Shown here piece after piece: positions 15,757 through 21,941 of a DNA stretch of 25,169 bases. This stretch comes from an uncultured Collinsella sp. (GTDB lineage: Bacteria; Actinomycetota; Coriobacteriia; Coriobacteriales; Coriobacteriaceae), in the NCBI GenBank assembly GCA_937997605.1, contig CALLFD010000412.1:1-25169 (forward strand). The letters are read 5' to 3'. A model generated the notes under the pieces. The model saw only the letters and a program-made list of their open reading frames with translations, did not search any database and was not told the origin of the DNA. The first letter of the stretch is position 1, and every line of letters begins with the position of its first letter. A program made the position numbers and the translations under genes.

Positions 15757-16293
15757 TTATTTCAGGTCGCTCTTTTTGAATGAAGTGGATAGCATCATGA
15801 GCAGAACGTCGTTCACTAACCTGCCTCGTAAATTGCAAAGCGTGGTAAATGCGGTTTTACCAAGGAGCTTCTTCTCGTCATCGTCGATTCGTCCCTTTTC
15901 CGGCGGACAGTGAACGATAAGTCCGCATCGGGAGCTCTTACCGTTGATAATCTCCCTAAAGCCTTCTTTGTCTAAATATCCGTAGACCACTATCAACAGG
16001 AGCGCATCCTTTGCCTTGGATATCTGTTTGTCCGAAACGCGCTGTATGTTCTTCCTCTTGATCAGCCCAGAGTCGGAAAGATCCTCTTCGAGGTCATGGT
16101 AGTCCTCGTCACTCGCGACAATCAGTATCTTCTTGCCGTACAGCGCAAGGCCGAAGCGCCACGCCGCTTTACCGAGACGCGTGAAGGCTCCGATAGCCAA
16201 TGCGACGAACGACAGGAATCCCATGAATTCGAGGACAAGAGATATGTTTCCTCCAACAGAAAGAATGCCTGAAATTACGTTGTTGATATCCAT
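15757..16293 (-). CDS. CBASS effector: one-TM protein with a Rossmann-like domain
   Basis: The 178-aa product starts at ATG 16293, 10 bases past the cyclase stop, with AGGTGG upstream. A hydrophobic helix at 18-38 (SLVLEFMGFLSFVALAIG) is followed by basic residues. A soluble domain then alternates strands and helices: KKILIVAS (54-61), DALLLIVVYGYLD (96-108), CGLIVHCPP (123-131), and an ending helix in NLRGRLVNDVLLMML. The layout is a membrane anchor plus a compact alpha/beta domain with a strand-D/E pattern like TIR or other Rossmannoid effectors. No TIR catalytic E in its usual setting is obvious. It does not fit the 2TM beta-rich (Cap15) or 4TM effectors. Role inferred from coupling to the cyclase. 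Confidence 0.7.
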   Translation of the reverse strand: MDINNVISGILSVGGNISLVLEFMGFLSFVALAIGAFTRLGKAAWRFGLALYGKKILIVASDEDYHDLEEDLSDSGLIKRKNIQRVSDKQISKAKDALLLIVVYGYLDKEGFREIINGKSSRCGLIVHCPPEKGRIDDDEKKLLGKTAFTTLCNLRGRLVNDVLLMMLSTSFKKSDLK

Positions 16294-16303
16294 CGATTTC
16301 CAC

Positions 16304-17611
16304 CTACTCAACATTGATAAAGAATGGGTTGCTCCAGCGGACGCAATAGCCCCTTCGAATTACAAAACATTGAACATAGTGTTTTCCCGTATACGCCGTC
16401 TCCTCGCGACGGGAAGTCTTTTCTATGTTTGGGAGCTCGAAACCACCCCTAGGGCAAACCTTCATAGCTTCATCGCCGGTATTCGTGACCTGCCACTTTA
16501 CCTTGCCATCTTTTACCGGCCCACAGTTCACTCTGTACATGATAGTGGAGCCCTTCGGTATGGGCGCGCCATCGTTTTCGAGTACTCGTATTTCTCCTGA
16601 AGGCAATTTGACCGTTGCCGTAATTGTTGCATTTGGCTTACGAGCCTGCATGGGGAAGCCTAACGGTTGCCTGTGCTGAACAGACAATGCGTACTGTTGA
16701 TTTTTTGACTTAGCTGATGACGTGGTTCCGCACGAAGGGCCTCCCGATGGGAAGTTGTTTCCAAGTATTTGCTTCCAGACGCTGTTGCCGGTTCCCTCAT
16801 CCGCAAGATGCGAGAGGTGCTCGTTGAGTTTGTCCACGAACTGGGCGAAATCGTTATAGCAGTACTTTCCGGCAAGGTTGTTTCCCTCTATGGCTGGATC
16901 CTCAATGAAGGGAACCTGGTACGAGTCGAGTTCATCAGCGTATGCAACCGCAAGGTTTGCCATTACCTGCATAACGCAATCCTCGATTGACAACCCTGCT
17001 TCAGGGAGGTTGTCGGCGATCATCTTCTCAAGGGTGATGCCCTTAGGGAACTTCACCAAACTTGGGCAGTTCTCCCTTCTCCACCACTTCATTATCTTCA
17101 CTAGAGGCTTGTAATCCCCGTTGAACTCTTTGTTAACCTCAGTCGACCAAGTGAGATGCTCTTTTGGATTCGTCTGCCTCCATTCGCTATCGTCTTTCGA
17201 ACCGATGTAGAGAAGGCCGTCTTCATCATTGACCAAAGGGACAACATCGAGATGGAAGTTTGCCATGTCAATGCCGATAGAATGCGTTTGCACTCTGACG
17301 TTCTTGTAGCACTCGCGCTCACGTATCGCATCCTCGAGCTCGAGCAAGACGCAAAACGGGGAATCGTTGATGGAGTGGTTTGTCTCAACGATGATGTCAA
17401 TATCGCAGCTGTCAGAATCTTTCTTCGGTCGTATGAAGGTCTGCTTGGCGTATGAACCCGAGAGGTATGTGTCCTTGCATATAGCCCCATAGGTCTCACT
17501 TGCCTTAAGATGGTCCCTGAGATTTCGGTGAAGTCGACTCGCTTCATCAATGGTGCTCTTGCTGGGATTGATGTCCTTCAAGAATGATTCAAAGTCTGCG
17601 CTATTTGTCAT
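16304..17611 (-). CDS. CD-NTase (SMODS) cyclase with AGS-C sensor domain
   Basis: The 435-aa product starts at ATG 17611 behind AAAGGCGG; a 13-residue longer frame would use a start at the promoter. The catalytic motif is SGSYAKQT (51-58) with CDIDIIVE (D70 and D72) and HLDVVPL (D122), the nucleotidyltransferase triad. WSTEVNKEFNGDYKPLVKIM and KWWRR follow as in oligonucleotide cyclases. The last ~110 residues are strand-rich (KWQVTNTGDEAM, then PRGGFE, then YTGKHYVQCFVI), the AGS-C sensor fold. The enzyme should make a cyclic nucleotide second messenger on infection and activate the membrane protein encoded next. There are no Cap2/Cap3 or HORMA/TRIP13 genes, so this is the minimal (type I) CBASS layout. 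Confidence 0.88.
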   Translation of the reverse strand: MTNSADFESFLKDINPSKSTIDEASRLHRNLRDHLKASETYGAICKDTYLSGSYAKQTFIRPKKDSDSCDIDIIVETNHSINDSPFCVLLELEDAIRERECYKNVRVQTHSIGIDMANFHLDVVPLVNDEDGLLYIGSKDDSEWRQTNPKEHLTWSTEVNKEFNGDYKPLVKIMKWWRRENCPSLVKFPKGITLEKMIADNLPEAGLSIEDCVMQVMANLAVAYADELDSYQVPFIEDPAIEGNNLAGKYCYNDFAQFVDKLNEHLSHLADEGTGNSVWKQILGNNFPSGGPSCGTTSSAKSKNQQYALSVQHRQPLGFPMQARKPNATITATVKLPSGEIRVLENDGAPIPKGSTIMYRVNCGPVKDGKVKWQVTNTGDEAMKVCPRGGFELPNIEKTSRREETAYTGKHYVQCFVIRRGYCVRWSNPFFINVE

Positions 17612-17648
17612 ATAACCGCCTTTCCAAACAGATGTTCTAGTGTCTGAC

Positions 17649-17657
17649 ATTATAACA
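17649..17657 (-). promoter_or_regulatory. extended -10 promoter of the CBASS operon
   Basis: On the minus strand TGTTATAAT is a perfect extended -10 (TGn plus TATAAT) about 38 nt before the cyclase ATG. No good -35 is visible 17 nt upstream, which an extended -10 can tolerate. Confidence 0.7.
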
Positions 17658-17673
17658 ACCGTGCTTTAAAAAT

Positions 17674-18058
17674 GTGGTTTTTAGAGCCATTGCTAGGCAC
17701 AAGATGTTGCGGTCTCATTCCATCCGTACGATTCAGGAGCTGTCTGGCAAGCAGGAGGACAGAATGGAGCCTCAAAGCCTCCTTGAAGTCATTGAGATTC
17801 TTGTCGATTTTCGAAACATTTGCGCGCGACGATCGGCTTTGCTGTGCAAGGCCGCGCGGGCGCGATTTAAGCAATATGCTCCACTCGCTCGAGAGGGTTT
17901 TGCCCACAAGCGAGATGCCGGAACTCGTCAATGAGCTCGACTCTGTACTACTGAAGCATCCTACATGTCTACAGCAGAATCACGCTGGAAATCGCAAAAA
18001 CAATGGTGGCTTTTTTAAGGCCGCTATGAGCCAAAGCTGCCAAAGAGCAACAAACTAA
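17674..18058 (+). pseudogene. Abi_2 (AbiD/F-like) HEPN protein, C-terminal relic with frameshift
   Basis: One frame reads SIRTIQELSGKQEDRMEPQS, then EVIEILVDFRNICA (ending 17826). The text continues in another frame as DDRLCCARPRGRD, then SNMLHSLERVLPTSEMP to a TAA at 18058. Joining them gives an RNICA(H)DDRL block, the HEPN motif of Abi_2-type abortive infection proteins. Between GCG (17824-17826) and GAC (17828-17830) only a single C remains of the expected His codon, so a 2-nt deletion both removed the catalytic histidine and shifted the frame. The N-terminal two thirds of the gene is absent: the fragment begins close to the divergent CBASS promoter. Confidence 0.6.
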
Positions 18059-18080
18059 CTACAAACCATTGGCCTGCAAA

Positions 18081-18125
18081 AGCCCCGTGCATTGCAGCCA
18101 GCAGCGGGCTGCAATGCACGGGGCT
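18081..18125. terminator. perfect 19-bp hairpin
   Basis: AGCCCCGTGCATTGCAGCC (18081-18099) pairs perfectly with 18107-18125 around a 7-nt loop. On the minus strand TTTTGC follows the stem, on the plus strand no T-run follows. It lies just after the Abi_2 relic. It could be a terminator or a surviving element end. Confidence 0.5.
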
Positions 18126-18239
18126 GCCGTTGTGCTATGTACGTGAGATTCATACAGTGGTCTAATGCCCCTGTGCCCTGTACATGCCCTCGGTTGCCTC
18201 ATGGGTGCCGCCCGGACGGGTCCGCCCCCGAGAAGCCGC

Positions 18240-18377
18240 ATGAAGGCGAAGAGGAAGGCGAGCAGAATGGCCTTCCTGCTGCACCTGATTGGAATGGGCA
18301 TGGGGCTGTGCACGCTCGTCGTCTACGCTTGCATCAAGGTTGGGGCTGAAAGCGAAGCGGCTGACTATGCGGGCTGA
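18240..18377 (+). CDS. possible 45-aa single-pass membrane peptide
   Basis: From ATG 18240 the frame gives MKAKRKASR, a hydrophobic run (AFLLHLIGMGMGLCTLVVYA) and an acidic end ESEAADYAG. Basic start, one helix and acidic tail is a sensible small membrane protein of positive-inside orientation. The ribosome site (GAGAAG) is weak. It may be a small membrane protein or a chance frame in GC-rich DNA. The region 17651-18479 otherwise holds only the Abi_2 relic and hairpins. Confidence 0.35.
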   Translation: MKAKRKASRMAFLLHLIGMGMGLCTLVVYACIKVGAESEAADYAG

Positions 18378-18409
18378 TCAGTGAGCGTCAAACTGTTCGG
18401 AACCGAATG

Positions 18410-18443
18410 GAAAAAGAGAGGCCCTTTGCAAAAAGGACCTCTC
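18410..18443 (-). terminator. Rho-independent terminator of the AIPR gene
   Basis: AGAGAGGCCCTTT pairs with AAAGGACCTCTCT around a short loop with one G-T pair. Read on the minus strand it is followed by TTTTTCC. It lies 37 nt past the AIPR stop codon. Confidence 0.8.
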
Positions 18444-18479
18444 TGCTGAAAGCATTCTAGAGAGCAGCCTTGGATTACC

Positions 18480-20180
18480 TTAAGGTAACTGTAGCGAAAT
18501 CTTTTCCTTGACTTTGGTTGCCATGGCGTAGGACTTAGCGGTTTTGGATGTTCCGCCAAGGGCCAGATAAACATCCAAAACCATGTCCGCAACTTCTTGA
18601 ATAATTTCATCCGACAGCTTGTCAAGGTCGAGTTTCTCTATGTCACCGAACGTCAGGTTATCTTTTTTGGACAAGATGGAAGCAACGCCCATTATCACGT
18701 AAAATCGTATGTCGCTTATTTGGGACCCTTCTAAGTCTCTCTTAATTTGCGGAAACCTCAAGCAAACCTGTTTTCCAAGGCTAGCGGCTCTGTAGTAAGC
18801 CTCAAGGTTGCCATCCTGCCCAAATATTTTCTTATACTGAGCCTCGTCAGACAAAAGCGTCGACGGTCTTGCTCTTGCCTGATCCGGTCTGCCGAGAAGT
18901 ATCGACATCATGCATTGCGCAAGAAAGGAGAGGGTTACGATCTCCTCCCTCTTCCTCCCCTGGTTTTTGTAATAGTTCTTCCGCCTTTCGTAATACAACC
19001 CATTTCTTTTCATGTAGAGTTCGATTTGAATATGGATTTGGTCAGTAGCGCGAAGCGATGTCTTTTTCACCTGAGTTTGGTTGTTCGTCGCCAGTATCAC
19101 TCTGTTTCTGGTCTCATCGCTTCCGGGCACAAGGATTTTTACCATCACATTTCTGGAATCTTCGGCGTCTTCCGTACGAGACTCCATAAATTTGTATATT
19201 TCATATGACGTTTGAAGTCCATTAACGATGCGAGGCTCTTCCATTTTCACTTCTGCTCCTGCTATTTGATAGGCTTCAGAAGCCAGTATCGTTACTCCGT
19301 TGTTGAGCCACCAGAAATCGTCTTCGCTAGGATGCTCCAACGTTTCCCTGATTCCTTTGTTGACTGAAACATTTCCCTCGTAATCTCTGACGTTCGCCTC
19401 GAAAAGATAGCTACGGAGCTGCCCCTGGTCGTCAGTGAGGAAGCGGTAGTAATCCGACAAAGACACCAGGCCAAAGACGTCCGTTCTCTGAGGAACCGAC
19501 GCATAGGACCCCGAAAAACGCATAACAAGCCCGCTCTCTGCGGGAGGCGACCAGATGCGCATCAATTCGTCTGCTCCAACTAAAACGCACGAAGAGCTAA
19601 ATCGGCTTACGCCGACGATTTCGTCAATGGCGGCCGGAAGCTGCTCTTTCTGAATCTTAACGCCGTCCGATGGTGAATCCGCATTCGCGATGTACACGAA
19701 CTTCATTCGGATTTCGTTTCCGGCCATCGCTGCTGCTTGAATCGCTTCTCTTATTCTTCTAAAAGTATCGATAACACGTTCGGAATATTTATCATTGAAT
19801 TCATTTAAATTTATACCGAATGTTAGAAGGTCATTACAGGTGTCCTTCCACTTCAAGAACACGTCTTCTTTGAATGATTTTGAAACCTTGGTCTGAAGAA
19901 TAACTATTTCAACCCTTGATCCACGATTGATGTAGTCTTTAATCTGGACGTCCTCACTCAAGAAATTATTGTTGGCAAAGATGTAGATCGCATCGCAGCC
20001 CCCGTCTCGCGACCCTCCAATGAGCCCTTCCGCTATCTCATCGTCGTCAAGGTCGTATGGAGCCATGTATCGAGAAGAGGCCAACAGTTCAAAGTAGTCC
20101 CCTTTAGAACTATACTCAGCCTGCTTAGAGAATTCGTCCGAAATGAATCCGTCTATCAGAATCTGGCTGTTAGTTGGCAT
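18480..20180 (-). CDS. AIPR family abortive infection protein with N-terminal nuclease-like region
   Basis: The 566-aa product starts at ATG 20180 with GGAGGAAGA directly upstream. The AIPR domain is clear in the middle: YLFEANVRDYEGN (258-270), VNKGIRETL (273-281), FWWLNNGVTILA (289-300) and RIVNGLQTSYEIY (317-329). The N-terminus shows GGSRDGGCDAIYIF (55-68, D59 and D63) and EIVILQTKVS (91-100, with Q96-T-K98), a D...(E/Q)xK pattern of Mrr-like nucleases with Q in place of E. AIPR proteins are phage-resistance proteins known from abortive infection plasmids and next to restriction enzymes. It has its own promoter and terminator and no partner, so it probably acts alone. Confidence 0.88.
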   Translation of the reverse strand: MPTNSQILIDGFISDEFSKQAEYSSKGDYFELLASSRYMAPYDLDDDEIAEGLIGGSRDGGCDAIYIFANNNFLSEDVQIKDYINRGSRVEIVILQTKVSKSFKEDVFLKWKDTCNDLLTFGINLNEFNDKYSERVIDTFRRIREAIQAAAMAGNEIRMKFVYIANADSPSDGVKIQKEQLPAAIDEIVGVSRFSSSCVLVGADELMRIWSPPAESGLVMRFSGSYASVPQRTDVFGLVSLSDYYRFLTDDQGQLRSYLFEANVRDYEGNVSVNKGIRETLEHPSEDDFWWLNNGVTILASEAYQIAGAEVKMEEPRIVNGLQTSYEIYKFMESRTEDAEDSRNVMVKILVPGSDETRNRVILATNNQTQVKKTSLRATDQIHIQIELYMKRNGLYYERRKNYYKNQGRKREEIVTLSFLAQCMMSILLGRPDQARARPSTLLSDEAQYKKIFGQDGNLEAYYRAASLGKQVCLRFPQIKRDLEGSQISDIRFYVIMGVASILSKKDNLTFGDIEKLDLDKLSDEIIQEVADMVLDVYLALGGTSKTAKSYAMATKVKEKISLQLP

Positions 20181-20214
20181 TCTTCCTCCATCCAAAGATG
20201 AATAAACTAATGAA

Positions 20215-20244
20215 ATGATATGACTTTTATGATTTTAGTGTAAA
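20215..20244 (-). promoter_or_regulatory. sigma70-type promoter of the AIPR gene
   Basis: TTTACA (20239-20244) and TATCAT (20215-20220) on the minus strand are 18 nt apart, 34 nt before the start codon. The region is AT-rich. It is the only good match in the upstream interval. Confidence 0.6.
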
Positions 20245-20323
20245 CACCAAAACAGCCGCGTCTTAACACCCTGATAAGCTTTGGGCAAAATTATCGCAAC
20301 GCCTTATTCAACAGGAGGTTGCG

Positions 20324-20741
20324 ATGACGCGGGCAAACATAGAACACAGGAACATGTGGGCAGATCACATCGAACGCTGCCTCTCGTCCAGTATGTGTGT
20401 GGGACTGGTGTAGGCTCAACCACGTAAGCAGGCCCTGCCTTTACAGGTGGCTGGCCAAGTTCAGGGATGAGGGGCCCGGGCGCTTCCCATGCAGGAATGC
20501 CGCCACGATGGATTGGCTCGAGATCGCCAGTTACGGCCTGGCGGATGCAAAGGGCATCGTGCCAGTGGTGAGCAGCGCTTCGGATAGCGCGGTAGCCTCG
20601 GCTGCCAAGTGCGGCGATGTCGTTGTGAACTCGTTCACCACCCCCGACCGTGTGCTCATGTCACGACATTCCACCGACATGCGTGCCAGCATTCAGCGCC
20701 TTGCTGTCTGTGGTAGCGGAAAACTGAACACTTCGGCTTGA
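20324..20741 (+). pseudogene. IS66 tnpA/tnpB relic
   Basis: ATG 20324 follows a good AGGAGG. WADHIERCLSSSMC is followed, after a frame change near 20396, by DWCRLNHVSRPCLYRWLAKF, the IS66 TnpA helix-turn-helix pattern (C..S..S..dWC...n.vs...Y.Wl). Later in the same frame STDMRASIQRLAV is like the opening of IS66 TnpB (DMR.S...L). The first frame stops at TAG 20411-20413. Nothing here can be active. Confidence 0.65.
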
Positions 20742-20841
20742 CCATTTAGGGCACAAAGGCAGGCACGCCAACCATCACAATCGACTACCTTGGTTGCTGC
20801 CTAAAAATATCAACCAGGGAGGTCGGAAAGGTGTGATCAGC

Positions 20842-21088
20842 ATGTCCACGGTTCATTCTATACGGCAGATGAGGAAGCGGGTCGACTCGATATCCGAGAA
20901 TGCCTGAAAAACGGGCGTGTCGCGTAACACGGTGTACACCAAGCTGAAGAGCCCGACCTCACGCCACCCATCCTGGTGCGCAGGCGAGGCGACAGGTTGC
21001 TCAACGCCTACCAGGGTGTGTTTTGCGCACGGCTAGACGAGGGCTCGAGGCAGTGGCGCAAGCATCGCCACACCGCGCGCAGGATATG
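20842..21088 (+). pseudogene. IS21 istA N-terminal relic
   Basis: MSTVHSIRQMRKRVDSIS is followed by TGA (20905-20907) and then KTGVSRNTVYTKLKS, the IstA helix-turn-helix. A frame change next to CCCGACC continues as LTPPILVRRRGDRLLNAYQG and then KHRHTARRIW, the conserved IstA KxRHTAxRI segment. Two lesions are therefore visible. It joins an IS256 fragment at about 21088. Confidence 0.7.
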
Positions 21089-21420
21089 GCTCGCCTCTGC
21101 CCTCGAGGTGGACCGCATGAGCGCGAGCCAAGTGTCGAGGATCTGCGAGTTGTCCGACGCGATCGTTGAGGACATGCAGACCAGGGGCCTCTCTGATACG
21201 GCCTTTCCCTACGTCTGGCACGATGCGATCCGCATTAAATGCAGAGATCCGGGCCACGCCTCCTCGTGCGCGATCGTCACCGCCATCGGCGCCTGCTTAG
21301 ATGGCGGTGACGATCGCTCGGGCTCGATGCCGTTGACACGGAGTCCTATGCCGGATGGTTGACGTTTCTGCGCTCGTTGCGCGAGCGGGGTGTTGAAGGA
21401 GTCGTCTGCGTAACCTCCAT
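21089..21420 (+). pseudogene. IS256 (mutator) transposase fragment
   Basis: MSASQVSRICELSDAIVEDM, then FPYVWHDAIRIKCR, then SCAIVTAIGACLDG read as an IS256-family core containing the first catalytic Asp region (WxDA; here the D of WHDA). A frame change near 21318 continues as LDAVDTESYAGWLTFLRS and RERGVEGVVCVTS, just before the second Asp motif. The fragment ends where the IS3 relic starts. Confidence 0.75.
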
Positions 21421-21421
21421 A

Positions 21422-21817
21422 TCACTCCTTCTCGCACACAGCGCAGATTACCAGGGTGCGCTCATCAACCCAGCTGGAGAGCACCTTGCGGCTCGGGTAT
21501 CCCATGGCCCCTATCGTGCGCGCTAGACTTTTCCCGTGCCCCGAGTAGTGATCGACCGCATTCCGCTTCTCCTCATCGGAATACCTCGGCCTGCGATGCT
21601 CCCCTTCCAGGAACTCATCGCCGCCGAGCTGGTATTCCTTCCGCCGGTTGTGGGGTGTGACACGGCTGGGTTAGCCGAGCTCTGCTATGGTGTCGGCCGT
21701 GCTGCATCCGAAACCGGCGAACGTCTCGATGGCTTTCGCCTTTTGTTCTGCGCTGTAAATCCGTATGATCCTGCCGGTCCTCTTTTGGTCCAGGATTTCC
21801 TCCGCAGTTCCAAGGGG
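21422..21817 (-). pseudogene. IS3 family orfA relic
   Basis: On the minus strand RIIRIYSAEQKAKAIETF, then CSTADTIAELG, an in-frame TAA replacing the Tyr of LGYPS, then PSRVTPHNRRKEYQ. A second block, YSDEEKRNAVDHYSGHGKSL then IGAMGYPSRKVLSSWVDE, repeats the same helix-turn-helix type. It ends at TGA (21424-21422) with no orfB after it. A TAG (21820-21818) bounds its start. Confidence 0.75.
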
Positions 21818-21941
21818 CTAGATGGATAAATCAGGCAGGGCCATTACAGCGCTACGTGTTGAAAACTAGGCCAGCGAAGAGAACTTTGTGAAACGTTTTG
21901 TGAAGCGCGGCAGGACGAAGCTACCCCTCGGCAGAGGCGTC

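Noticed and set aside
15757..16314. Lasso peptide or RiPP cluster suggested by the nearby transglutaminase-fold gene
   Set aside because: No precursor peptide, recognition element or cyclase is visible; the neighbours are R-M remnants and CBASS.
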